Shown: positions 1 through 7,306 of the stretch, piece by piece
Layout of the letters: each line of letters begins with the position of its first letter
Numbering within the stretch: the stretch's first letter is position 1
DNA from: Paenibacillus curdlanolyticus YK9
GTDB lineage: Bacteria; Bacillota; Bacilli; Paenibacillales; Paenibacillaceae
Assembly (NCBI RefSeq): GCF_000179615.1
Contig: NZ_AEDD01000009.1
Span: 124,001 to 188,000, forward strand
Direction of reading: 5' to 3'
DNA length: 64,000 bases
Made by a program: the position numbers and the translations under genes
The notes under the pieces: generated by a model
Database searches by the model: none
The model's input: only the letters and a program-made list of their open reading frames with translations
Told to the model about the DNA's origin: nothing

Positions 1-1290
1 GACGCTGCCTTCAAGCAAATGCGCGGCTACGACGTCGGGGCGTTCGGAGTATCGCACCAGCGGGTAGGGATTCCAGCCCCGCTTCACCGTCGCTTCTTCC
101 AGCTGCTTGTCCGCGAGCGGGAGGCCGTCGAGCTTCACCTGCTTGATTTTATCCCGTATCGACTCCACAAGCTCCGTATCGGCGATATCATCGATATAAG
201 CGATGCAGACATCCGTTTGCGTGCGCTCGCCCACCCTGACGATTTCGTAACGCAGCTGCGGATCGCGCAGGCGGCGCCGCACGAGGGAAACGTTCACCAT
301 CAGCGTCTCCACAAAACCATCGCGCGCGCCGCGAACGACCCGCTCTAGCGACGGCTCGTCCGGCCCGCGAGCCGGGAAGTTTTTGGCATCGATAATAAGT
401 GTCGAGCTCTCGCCTTCGATATAGAAGGCAGTCGCTCCAGCAAGCACCTCGATCAGCATCTCGGTCCAGTCTTCCACAGGCTTCACCTGAACGGCTGGAA
501 CATAGAGATCCATAAAAGCATGCAGCGCATGCGAATCGATCGTATCCTGCTGCAAGTAAGTAAGACGCGTTAATACATCCGTCAGCACGGTGTCTTTGGC
601 TAAGCCGTTCATAAAGAAGCAGGCGATCCGCTTGCCGCCGAGCGTCATTTCACGAACGACAATATCGAAGCTGGTTTTGTATCCCGCTTCATCTTCGAGC
701 TTTTTCAAAAACTGCTCCATCTTCACCGGGATGGGCCTGATGTCCTTATGCTCATTCTTCTTATGGTCGTCCCCATGCCACTGAGGCGGTTTCTTCCCGC
801 TCTCCGCCTCCTGCGATTGCGCCGACTTTCCTCTTTCGCCAGACTCTGGCTCCGAATGAGCCTTCGCTCCCTCGTCGTCCTCCGCTTCGCCTTGACTCGC
901 CGAATTCGCCGAAGGCACCTGTGAGACAAGCTCCGCCGAAATCAGCTCGCGCAAACGCTTGTCATCCTTGAGCAGCGATAGCAACTCAATATGAAGCGGA
1001 TCATGCTCCGCTTCATCTGAATGCTGCTCAGGCTTCGCTTCCGATTTTGCTTGAAGCCGCTTGCCTCTAGTCTCCTCCTCGGAATCGGGCATATCCAGCA
1101 GCACTTCTGACCAATCATCTTCATCGTTTGCATGAGATTGTGAATGAGACTCGGTTTGAGGACGGCTCGCTTTGCTTGGCTTTAGTAAGCTTTCGTCATC
1201 GTCCTCCAGTTGAATGTCCCCAAGCATTTGCAAAGCCTCAGGTATAATGAATGATGCTTCACCATCGGGCTGCTTGTCGCGATTGCGCAT
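1..1290 (-). CDS. spoVAF: SpoVAF-like GerA-family membrane protein, 3' end cut by window edge
   Basis: Reading leftwards from an ATG at 1290 the frame stays open for 430 codons to the window edge, so the C-terminus is missing. AAGGAGGAG lies just before the start. Residues from about 205 onward (after KMEQFLKKLEDEAGYK) match the soluble N-terminal part of GerA/SpoVAF proteins. These belong to the spore inner-membrane germination machinery; the transmembrane part would lie outside the window. The first 200 residues are unusual: acidic, rich in S/E/D/Q/K and apparently disordered, whereas family members usually begin close to the conserved domain. It follows spoVAB by 27 bp, so it is the third gene of a spoVAA-AB-AF cluster. 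The identification rests on the domain plus gene order; another GerA-type A subunit is possible but less likely here. Confidence 0.8.
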   Translation of the reverse strand, partial: MRNRDKQPDGEASFIIPEALQMLGDIQLEDDDESLLKPSKASRPQTESHSQSHANDEDDWSEVLLDMPDSEEETRGKRLQAKSEAKPEQHSDEAEHDPLHIELLSLLKDDKRLRELISAELVSQVPSANSASQGEAEDDEGAKAHSEPESGERGKSAQSQEAESGKKPPQWHGDDHKKNEHKDIRPIPVKMEQFLKKLEDEAGYKTSFDIVVREMTLGGKRIACFFMNGLAKDTVLTDVLTRLTYLQQDTIDSHALHAFMDLYVPAVQVKPVEDWTEMLIEVLAGATAFYIEGESSTLIIDAKNFPARGPDEPSLERVVRGARDGFVETLMVNVSLVRRRLRDPQLRYEIVRVGERTQTDVCIAYIDDIADTELVESIRDKIKQVKLDGLPLADKQLEEATVKRGWNPYPLVRYSERPDVVAAHLLEGSV

Positions 1291-1317
1291 AGGCTTCTCC
1301 TCCTTATCCGGTTCCAA

Positions 1318-1746
1318 TTACCACTGGTAATACAGCCAGTCGAATAACGATCCGACCGTTTTCCCTAACACCATTGCCAGTACGAGCGCCGTAATCTGAC
1401 GGGAAAGCCCGATACGTTTGGCCAATATCGGGAGCACGTTCATCACCTCGGTTAATGCAGCAGCCAGCATGCCGACGAATAGCCCGTCAAACAGTCCGGC
1501 GATCGGCAAAACAATTGGCAGCTGCCAATGAAGCTTCCAATCCATAAAGTCGGCAAACGTCCAGTAGAGCGCGCCTGTAACAACCGCCGTTTCGAACCAG
1601 ACTGAATGTCGATAGGCGTTTCCTAATTGCGCAAGCCTGGGAATTAGATCCAAGATAATGAGCAAGGAAACAAGCCCTGAGCCGACCGCCAATCCTCCGC
1701 CTAACCCTAGCAGCGCCACGAATACGTCACGCGCAAAATCAACCAT
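1318..1746 (-). CDS. spoVAB: Stage V sporulation protein AB
   Basis: A 142-residue, very hydrophobic protein with about four membrane segments, glycine-rich near the N-terminus (LLGLGGGLAVGSGLV), as in SpoVAB of the forespore-expressed spoVA locus. The frame is open upstream to 1824, but the ATG at 1746 gives MVDFARDVF, the family's usual length (about 141) and an 8-bp overlap with the end of spoVAA. That overlap suggests translational coupling. SpoVA proteins act in the spore inner membrane around dipicolinic acid movement; the specific role of AB is not well defined. spoVAC, AD and AE, which lie between AB and AF in B. subtilis, are absent at this position. Confidence 0.85.
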   Translation of the reverse strand: MVDFARDVFVALLGLGGGLAVGSGLVSLLIILDLIPRLAQLGNAYRHSVWFETAVVTGALYWTFADFMDWKLHWQLPIVLPIAGLFDGLFVGMLAAALTEVMNVLPILAKRIGLSRQITALVLAMVLGKTVGSLFDWLYYQW

Positions 1747-2404
1747 TGGTATCACCCGCTGGAGGCGAAGGACGTCGCGCATTCCCATGCTTCTTGCGCA
1801 TCTCATCCGCCACGACGTAGGCATTCACATTCTCTTGATATAAGTACAGCTCCACCTCTAGCGGATTCGGCTCTTCATTGAATCGTTTCTTGAACAGATG
1901 ATTAAAGAAGAGCAGCATCCCGAGGCCAATGCCGACCGAGTAAGGAATCTGAAACCATAGCGGGTGCTCAACCTGCTTGCCGGTCACCAGCTCGGCAATG
2001 CGCTGATGAACCTCCTTCATGCTGACATCCGTGTGAAAATTCATGATCGCAAGCCCTGCGCCGAAGAAAAGCAGCAGCCAGGCGCCGATCAGCACGGCAA
2101 CACGCGGCTTCTCGACCTTCTCGCCGACCATGAGGAGCACCTGCGGGTCGCCGTAGGTTTCAATCGCAAGCGCTGGAAACCGACTTCGGATCACCCGAAT
2201 AATTTGCAGCAAATCGATTACGACCCGGTTGCCGTCAGCCGTTATATGCTTATACAGCACAAGGGAGGACAGCTCGGATTCCAGCTCATCATCTGCAAGC
2301 AGCCGCGCAGCCTGCCCGAGGGTGACCGCCTCCTCTGCCTTCAAATACACACGTTTTCTTAGCCGCATATAGAGCACCGACGGTGCCGACTTCTCATCAT
2401 TCAA
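1739..2404 (-). CDS. spoVAA: Stage V sporulation protein AA
   Basis: A 221-residue protein. The N-terminal half is soluble (begins MNDEKSAPSVLYMRLRKRVY). It is followed by two membrane segments, roughly residues 102-120 (AVLIGAWLLLFFGAGLAIM) and 150-168, and a charged C-terminus, which matches SpoVAA. The start is a TTG at 2404 with GGAGGGG eight bases upstream. It is the first gene of the spoVA cluster and lies 85 bp downstream of sigF, beyond a strong terminator. It is therefore probably transcribed from its own late forespore promoter, as spoVA is in B. subtilis (sigma-G). A CATACTA element at 2450-2456 would suit that. Confidence 0.88.
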   Translation of the reverse strand: MNDEKSAPSVLYMRLRKRVYLKAEEAVTLGQAARLLADDELESELSSLVLYKHITADGNRVVIDLLQIIRVIRSRFPALAIETYGDPQVLLMVGEKVEKPRVAVLIGAWLLLFFGAGLAIMNFHTDVSMKEVHQRIAELVTGKQVEHPLWFQIPYSVGIGLGMLLFFNHLFKKRFNEEPNPLEVELYLYQENVNAYVVADEMRKKHGNARRPSPPAGDTNG

Positions 2405-2449
2405 GCCGCATCCCCTCCATATCCGCGAGTGACTGCACAGGTTCTTGGT

Positions 2450-2456
2450 TAGTATG
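2450..2456 (-). promoter_or_regulatory. Candidate sigma-G/F type -10 element before spoVAA
   Basis: The minus strand reads CATACTA here, the -10 sequence favoured by sigma-G promoters, between the sigF terminator and the spoVAA start. It sits about 45 bp before the TTG. I do not see a convincing TGAATA-like -35 at 17-18 bp, so only half the promoter is supported. Confidence 0.35.
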
Positions 2457-2470
2457 GCTGTGCAGCCAAT

Positions 2471-2505
2471 AAAAAAACCAAATCGCCGGTTATTGGGCGA
2501 TTTGG
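2471..2505 (-). terminator. Rho-independent terminator overlapping the sigF stop codon
   Basis: A perfect 10-bp stem (CCAAATCGCC with GGCGATTTGG, arms at 2478-2487 and 2496-2505) with an 8-nt loop is followed on the minus strand by seven T residues. The TAA of sigF (2490-2492) lies in the loop. It separates spoIIAA-AB-sigF from spoVAA. Confidence 0.9.
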
Positions 2506-3245
2506 TCTTTGATCAACTGCAATATTTTTTTCTCGAGCCGCGACACTTGGACTTGCGAAATGCCAAGCCGGCTCGCCACCTCGGACTGCGTCTGGTCCCG
2601 ATAGTAGCGAAGATAGACGATTAATCGCTCCCGCTCCGCAAGCCCTTCAATCGCTTCGGCTAACGCGAGCTTATCGAACCATCGCTCCTGGGAATCGTCA
2701 GCGATTTGATCCATTAGCGTAATCGGGTCCCCGTCATTCTCGAACACCGTTTCGTGAATCGATGTCGGCGGCTTATTCGCCTCCTGCGCGAATACGACGT
2801 CCTCCGGCGTAATCCCGAGCCCTTCCGCAACTTCCGTGATCGTCGGCAGCCGGCCAAGCGTCTTGGACAGCTCGTCCTTCATTTTGCGAACCTTGTTCGC
2901 CGTTTCCTTCAAGGATCGGCTCACTTTGAGCGTGCCGTCGTCACGAAGGAACCGTTGAATTTCCCCGATAATCATCGGAACCGCATAGGTTGAAAATTTG
3001 ACGTCGTAGGATAAATCGAACTTATCGACTGACTTCAACAAGCCGATACAGCCGATCTGGAACAGATCCTCCGGTTCGTAGCCGCGGTTCATAAACCGCT
3101 GTACGACCGACCATACGAGTCGGATATTGCAATGCACGAGCGTATCGCGCGACACATTGTCGCCGGATTGGCTCAAGGCGATCAGACGCTTCACTTCCGC
3201 GTCTTCCAAATACGGCTGCGCCGTTTGCTTCAAATCGACATCCAT
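2490..3245 (-). CDS. sigF: RNA polymerase sigma-F factor
   Basis: The first forespore-specific sigma factor. The 251-residue protein has sigma-70 region 2 (HCNIRLVWSVVQRF...EDLFQIGCIGLLKSVDKFD...FSTYAVPMIIGEIQRFLRDDG, about residues 40-110), region 3 (about 115-170) and region 4 with a helix-turn-helix (YYRDQTQSEVASRLGISQVQVSRLEKKIL). An in-frame TTG at 3254 exists, but AGGGG is correctly spaced (9 nt) from the ATG at 3245, which I chose. It forms the classic tricistronic unit with the anti-sigma factor and anti-anti-sigma factor upstream. Adjacent spoIIAB starts 20 bp away. Activity is held by SpoIIAB binding until SpoIIAA is dephosphorylated in the forespore. Confidence 0.97.
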   Translation of the reverse strand: MDVDLKQTAQPYLEDAEVKRLIALSQSGDNVSRDTLVHCNIRLVWSVVQRFMNRGYEPEDLFQIGCIGLLKSVDKFDLSYDVKFSTYAVPMIIGEIQRFLRDDGTLKVSRSLKETANKVRKMKDELSKTLGRLPTITEVAEGLGITPEDVVFAQEANKPPTSIHETVFENDGDPITLMDQIADDSQERWFDKLALAEAIEGLAERERLIVYLRYYRDQTQSEVASRLGISQVQVSRLEKKILQLIKDQIAQ

Positions 3246-3265
3246 GAGGTCCAACCCCTATGCGC

Positions 3266-3721
3266 TTAATTAAAAAGCGCTTTTTTCGATTCAATCCGCT
3301 TGGTCATAGCGATACGCGTGCCCCGGCCGGATTCGCTCGTTACTTCAAATTGATCCATGAAATTTTCCATAATCGTGAATCCCATGCCCGAGCGCTCAAG
3401 CTCTGGCTTTGAGGTGTACAACGGCTGGCGGGCAAGCTCGAGATCCTCGATGCCGTTGCCCTCGTCACTGATTACCAAATGAATCGTCTCATTCTCGATT
3501 GACGCTTCGATGGTTACGAATTTAAGCGGATCGCTATCGTAACCGTGAATAATCGCATTCGTCACGGCTTCGGATACGACGGTCTTCAAATCATTAAGCT
3601 CCTCCATCGTCGGATCAAGCTGCGAGATGAAGGCAGCAACGGTGATGCGGGCAAACGCCTCATTCTCGCTGCGAGCCGAAAATGTCAGGTTCATCGAATT
3701 GGCAACGTTCGTCTCATTCAT
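3266..3721 (-). CDS. spoIIAB: Anti-sigma F factor, serine protein kinase
   Basis: A 151-residue GHKL-fold ATPase that binds and inhibits SigF and phosphorylates SpoIIAA. Visible motifs are the N box ([17 protein letters not shown], about residues 44-60), the G1 box ([10 protein letters not shown]) and the G2 region ([13 protein letters not shown]). The start ATG overlaps the spoIIAA stop by 4 bp (ATGA), so the kinase is translationally coupled to its substrate. Length fits the family (about 146). Confidence 0.96.
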   Translation of the reverse strand: MNETNVANSMNLTFSARSENEAFARITVAAFISQLDPTMEELNDLKTVVSEAVTNAIIHGYDSDPLKFVTIEASIENETIHLVISDEGNGIEDLELARQPLYTSKPELERSGMGFTIMENFMDQFEVTSESGRGTRIAMTKRIESKKALFN

Positions 3722-4071
3722 GATACGACCTCCAGACTCGTGAGCGCGCTGCGCTCATTATCGTGAATCGCCAAAATCTTGAACAAACCTGATAGCTCCA
3801 GCAAACGATACACGCTCTTATTCACATCACAGACCGCCATTTTGCCGCCCTTGGCTTTCAACTGCTTATATCGGCCGAGGATGACGCCGAGACCGGAGCT
3901 GTCCATGAAGAGCAATTCCTTTAAGCTGAGCACCACATGATCGACGTTTCCGTTCATAATTGAATCTTCCATTTTGTAACGGACGACATCAGCCGAATGA
4001 TGATCCAGCTCTCCTTTGAGCCTTACGATCAACACATTGCGGCGATGCTCCAATTCCACTTGAAGACTCAT
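3718..4071 (-). CDS. spoIIAA: Anti-anti-sigma F factor
   Basis: A 117-residue STAS-domain protein, the same length as B. subtilis SpoIIAA. The phosphorylated serine is visible as Ser58 in FMDSSGLGV. When SpoIIE dephosphorylates it, it frees SigF from SpoIIAB. The frame is open upstream to 4137, but the ATG at 4071 has GGGAGGAG upstream and restores the usual N-terminus ([12 protein letters not shown]). It is the first gene of the spoIIA operon, with a sigma-H promoter 30-60 bp upstream. Confidence 0.96.
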   Translation of the reverse strand: MSLQVELEHRRNVLIVRLKGELDHHSADVVRYKMEDSIMNGNVDHVVLSLKELLFMDSSGLGVILGRYKQLKAKGGKMAVCDVNKSVYRLLELSGLFKILAIHDNERSALTSLEVVS

Positions 4072-4102
4072 ATCCTGTTCACTCCTCCCCGTTATGAACA
4101 TG

Positions 4103-4132
4103 GAATTCTCCGCCAGCCCTTGCCATTCCTGC
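4103..4132 (-). promoter_or_regulatory. Sigma-H promoter of the spoIIA operon
   Basis: On the minus strand the -35 GCAGGAATG (4124-4132) and -10 GGAGAATTC (4103-4111) are 12 bp apart. This fits the sigma-H consensus (RnAGGAwWW, 11-12 bp, RnnGAATww) with a single mismatch in the -35. It lies about 35 bp before the spoIIAA start. The B. subtilis operon is likewise transcribed by sigma-H. Confidence 0.75.
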
Positions 4133-4136
4133 CTCA

Positions 4137-4174
4137 CGACAAAACTAGAACCCCAGCGCTATGAGCCGACAAAA
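4137..4174 (-). promoter_or_regulatory. Two candidate Spo0A half-sites upstream of spoIIAA
   Basis: TTTTGTCG occurs twice on the minus strand (4137-4144 and 4167-4174), exactly 30 bp apart and just upstream of the sigma-H -35. The first seven bases of the 0A box TTTGTCRAA match; the last two do not. Position and helical phasing fit Spo0A activation, as known for spoIIA, but the boxes are imperfect. Confidence 0.4.
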
Positions 4175-4251
4175 AACGCTTACACAGGGCGCGTCCAGCA
4201 GGGGGAGAAAAGGCGGTGCAAGATGACCTCGAGCGGGTTTTCTGACACGCC

Positions 4252-5448
4252 CTAGCTAAACAATCCGCCGCAAGTGCGCTTGAACATCGTCCACCAGCCC
4301 GCTTTTGCCACGGACACTGGCGCCTGCACCTCGAACTCGGACAGCTGCTGTTCGCCTTGGTAAACGACGATTCGACCAATCGGATCGCCGATCTTAATTG
4401 GAGCCTTCAATGCATTATTCAGCTTCAGCTCATAGCGAATATTGTCTTTGGACGCGCCTTTGCGCATGAGAACGCTATAAGGATGGGTTGCTTTCAGCTC
4501 CAGCTCCGGAACGGCGCCCTTCTCAATTTTGACCTTCCCAATGGCATCGCCTTGCTTGAAGATCGAGTAGTTGGAGTATTGAGCGAACGAATAGTCAAGC
4601 ATCGATGACACTTCCGCGTTGCGCGTCTTCGTGTTCGGCTCGCCCATTACGACAGCAATAACGCGAAGCCCGTCCCGGCGTGCGGTTGCAGAAAGACAGA
4701 ATTTCGCTTCGTTCGTGAAGCCTGTTTTCAGACCGTCTGCGCCTGTGTAGAACCAAACCAGCTTGTTCGTGTTCACGAGCCAGAACGGCTTCTCGGACGT
4801 TTTGCGCAAATAATCCTGGTACATGCCTGTATATTTCGTAATTTGCGTATGCTTGAGCAGCTCTCTCGACATAATCGCAATATCATGAGCCGATGAATAA
4901 TGATCCGCTACCGGCAAACCGTTGCAGTTGGCAAAATGCGTATCCTTCATGCCGAGCTGCTGCGCTTTCTCGTTCATCATCTTGACGAACTCCGCTTCCG
5001 AGCCTCCGATTTTCTCCGCCATTGCGACCGAAGCATCGTTGCCTGAAGCGAGTGCAATGCCTTTGATCATCTCATCTACGGACATCTCTTCGCCCGGCTC
5101 AAGGAAAATCTGCGAGCCGCCCATGGAAGAAGCGTATTCGCTGGCCGAAACTTTATCTGTAAGCTTGAGCCGCCCGTCGTCAAGCGCCTCCATAATGAGC
5201 AGCATCGTCATAATTTTCGTGATGCTGGCTGGCGGCAGTCGATCATGGCTGTTTTTGTCAAAAATGACGGTTCCGCTATCCGCATCCATCAGTACAGCGG
5301 AGCGAGCCGAAGGCGCCAATGCGGCGTTCGGAGCTGCAGCGGATTGCTTCTGTGCAGCAGGCTCTGCAGCCGCTGCTGATGCAGCAGGAACAACTAGCGC
5401 GAGCGCCACAGCGCTGATGAGTAGTTTGGTACAGATTGATTTCAACAA
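4252..5448 (-). CDS. dacF: D-alanyl-D-alanine carboxypeptidase (penicillin-binding protein) DacF
   Basis: A 398-residue low-molecular-weight PBP of the S11 family, which trims the terminal D-alanine of peptidoglycan stem peptides; DacF acts on forespore peptidoglycan. The signal peptide is residues 1-28 (ends ASAAAA). Catalytic motifs are S75-x-x-K78 (SITK), S135-G-N137 and K241-T-G. The C-terminal beta domain is present (residues about 285-380). It is encoded directly upstream of spoIIAA, the same order as in Bacillus, separated by about 180 bp that hold the sigma-H promoter. Motif spacing and length are normal. Confidence 0.93.
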   Translation of the reverse strand: MLKSICTKLLISAVALALVVPAASAAAAEPAAQKQSAAAPNAALAPSARSAVLMDADSGTVIFDKNSHDRLPPASITKIMTMLLIMEALDDGRLKLTDKVSASEYASSMGGSQIFLEPGEEMSVDEMIKGIALASGNDASVAMAEKIGGSEAEFVKMMNEKAQQLGMKDTHFANCNGLPVADHYSSAHDIAIMSRELLKHTQITKYTGMYQDYLRKTSEKPFWLVNTNKLVWFYTGADGLKTGFTNEAKFCLSATARRDGLRVIAVVMGEPNTKTRNAEVSSMLDYSFAQYSNYSIFKQGDAIGKVKIEKGAVPELELKATHPYSVLMRKGASKDNIRYELKLNNALKAPIKIGDPIGRIVVYQGEQQLSEFEVQAPVSVAKAGWWTMFKRTCGGLFS

Positions 5449-5601
5449 GAATGATCCCTCCTGAGCATGATGCGGCCCAGCCCTCCATTCGGAGCAATAC
5501 CAGAGAGGTGATACTGCTTAATACGAACAGACAGCGGCCAGCTTTTTCCTCTTCATTATGGTCAGGAGCTCAGCAATATATTCCATTTCTTGTGACAAAA
5601 G

Positions 5602-5647
5602 AAAAAAGGAGCTGCCCCACTGCCTTGACGGCTAATGGAGCAACCCC
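5602..5647 (-). terminator. Terminator after pdp
   Basis: In the minus-strand transcript GGGGUUGCUCC can pair with GGGGCAGCUCC over 11 bp with three G-U pairs (arms 5637-5647 and 5608-5618). Six U residues follow, then UCUUUU. It begins 14 bp after the pdp stop. Seen on the plus strand the two arms look like direct repeats, so the hairpin is easily missed. Confidence 0.7.
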
Positions 5648-5660
5648 TGAATTTCTGTAC

Positions 5661-6989
5661 CTATAGGCGGCGCGTCTCATCCGCTGTCACGATGGACAGC
5701 AGAAGCGGCTTGGCCTCTGGCTGAGCCGAGTCAATCGTAAACGCTGCGGCTGTCTCGCTCATAATCGCATCCAATCCGACATACCCCTCATGCGTATGCA
5801 GCACAGCAAGCGTTTCCCCTAACGAAACGGCATCTCCTACTTTTTTCTTCAGCAACATCCCGACAGCATAGTCGATGGCTGCTTCCTTCGTCGCGCGTCC
5901 TGCTCCCAGCTTCATTGCTGCAAGCCCGAGCTGCTCCGCCTGAATGCCCGTCACCCATCCGCTTGATTCCGCTTTGACCTCGACAAACGCTGTGGCTGCG
6001 GGCAAACGATCTGGCTGATCGACCATGGAAGGATCGCCGCCCTGTGCGACGACCAGCGCACGGAACTTGTCGAGCGCTGCGCCAGAACGAAGCGCTTCAC
6101 GCAAAATAAGCTCCGCTTCCTCGATCGAACCGGCCTTTCCCGCAAGCACCGCCATATGGGCAGCAAGCGTTAAGCAGAGCCGCTCCAAATCCTTGGGGCC
6201 TTGTCCCTTCAGCGTCGCGATCGCTTCCGCTACCTCTAAAGCATTGCCAATCGCAGCGCCCAGCGGCTGGTCCATATCGCTAATAACTGCTGCCGTCCGT
6301 CTGCCGACTTCCGTGCCGATATCAACCATCGCTCGCGCCAAATGCTCCGCATCCTCCAGCGATTTCATGAATGCGCCGCTGCCCGCTTTCACATCGAGCA
6401 CGATCACATCAGCGCCGGCCGCGATTTTTTTGCTCATGACAGAGCTTGCGATAAGAGGAATCGACTCGACTGTGGCTGTCACATCCCGGAGCGCGTACAG
6501 CTTCTTGTCCGCAGGCGTCAGATTGCCGGATTGGCCAATGACTGCCAAGCCGATATCGTTCACTTGGGCAAAAAAATCATCGCGCTGCAGCTCGGTGCGG
6601 AAGCCCTCTATTGCTTCGAGTTTGTCAATTGTACCGCCGGTGTGGCCAAGCCCTCTGCCGGACATTTTAGCTACTGGAACGCCAATTGCTGCGACAAGCG
6701 GCGCGACAACCAACGTTGTTTTATCGCCCACGCCGCCAGTGCTGTGCTTGTCCGCTGTCAGCCCATGAATAGCGCCCAGATCAACCGTATCACCGGAATG
6801 CGCCATAGCCATCGTCAGATCCGCGGTTTCTTTCTTGGTCATCCCTCTAAAAAAAACAGCCATTGACCAGGCGGACATTTGATAATCCGGAATCTCGCCT
6901 TGGCAATAGCCTTTTATTAAATAATCAATTTCGGCGAACGTCAGCTGTTCCCCATCGCGCTTCTTATGAATCAAATCCACTGCCCGCAT
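5661..6989 (-). CDS. pdp: Pyrimidine-nucleoside phosphorylase
   Basis: A 442-residue enzyme that phosphorolyses uridine, thymidine and deoxyuridine to base and (deoxy)ribose 1-phosphate. The family signature is clear at about residues 108-124 ([18 protein letters not shown]), and the phosphate-binding KHSTGG loop lies at about 81-86. AGAGGAGG precedes the ATG at 6989. The Spo0E-like gene ends 7 bp upstream and punA and deoB lie further upstream. Together they form a nucleoside salvage set: Pdp and PunA make pentose 1-phosphates and DeoB isomerises them. Confidence 0.95.
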   Translation of the reverse strand: MRAVDLIHKKRDGEQLTFAEIDYLIKGYCQGEIPDYQMSAWSMAVFFRGMTKKETADLTMAMAHSGDTVDLGAIHGLTADKHSTGGVGDKTTLVVAPLVAAIGVPVAKMSGRGLGHTGGTIDKLEAIEGFRTELQRDDFFAQVNDIGLAVIGQSGNLTPADKKLYALRDVTATVESIPLIASSVMSKKIAAGADVIVLDVKAGSGAFMKSLEDAEHLARAMVDIGTEVGRRTAAVISDMDQPLGAAIGNALEVAEAIATLKGQGPKDLERLCLTLAAHMAVLAGKAGSIEEAELILREALRSGAALDKFRALVVAQGGDPSMVDQPDRLPAATAFVEVKAESSGWVTGIQAEQLGLAAMKLGAGRATKEAAIDYAVGMLLKKKVGDAVSLGETLAVLHTHEGYVGLDAIMSETAAAFTIDSAQPEAKPLLLSIVTADETRRL

Positions 6990-6996
6990 CTGCTAG

Positions 6997-7188
6997 TTAA
7001 CCCTCCTCTGTTGAGGCTTTCATTAGCACACGGGTCCGATGCTGCTCGTTTTGTGCCTGCACGATTAATGTATCAAGCATTTGGCTCAAATGCAGCACCT
7101 CCCGGTGCTGGAATGTCTGTCGGCTCAACACGGCATCTACCATAATGCCGCGAAGCTTTTCTACTCGTTCGAGCAATTGGTTTTCCAT
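6997..7188 (-). CDS. Spo0E-like aspartyl-phosphate phosphatase
   Basis: A 63-residue protein with the Spo0E-family pattern: an N-terminal helix (LLERVEKLRGIMVDAVL), a turn, then REVLHLSQMLDTLIVQAQ carrying the S-Q-x-L-D motif (family consensus SQELD, here SQMLD). Members of this small two-helix family remove phosphate from Spo0A and so delay sporulation. GGAGTG precedes the ATG. It is 7 bp upstream of pdp, which suggests co-transcription with a nucleoside catabolic gene. Its promoter region carries a perfect 0A box. Which response regulator it acts on is inferred from the family only. Confidence 0.8.
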   Translation of the reverse strand: MENQLLERVEKLRGIMVDAVLSRQTFQHREVLHLSQMLDTLIVQAQNEQHRTRVLMKASTEEG

Positions 7189-7222
7189 ATCGTTTCACTC
7201 CACTCCTATAATCATAGCAATT

Positions 7223-7252
7223 ATAATACCGATCGGTTTGAAAGTCTGTCAA
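7223..7252 (-). promoter_or_regulatory. Sigma-A promoter of the Spo0E-like gene and pdp
   Basis: Minus strand TTGACA (7247-7252), 18-bp spacer, TATTAT (7223-7228). The spacer ends in the 10-bp palindrome ACCGATCGGT (7229-7238), which could be an operator. The start codon of the Spo0E-like gene is 35 bp downstream. Confidence 0.65.
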
Positions 7253-7288
7253 AATCGGTCGGCGGAGCGGAACTATTATCTTCTGTAT

Positions 7289-7297
7289 TTCGACAAA
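7289..7297 (-). promoter_or_regulatory. Spo0A box upstream of the Spo0E-like gene
   Basis: Minus strand TTTGTCGAA matches the 0A-box consensus TTTGTCRAA at every position. It lies 36 bp upstream of the -35 element of the promoter at 7223-7252 and 10 bp past the punA stop codon. Confidence 0.5.
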
Positions 7298-7306
7298 TAC
7301 TGATCC

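Noticed and set aside
4176-4250. Possible terminator after dacF
   Set aside because: Arms AGGGCG/CGCCCT exist but the loop is over 50 nt and pairing is short; not convincing.
6025-6768. A 247-codon plus-strand ORF
   Set aside because: Antisense to pdp and of low-complexity Ser/Ala composition.
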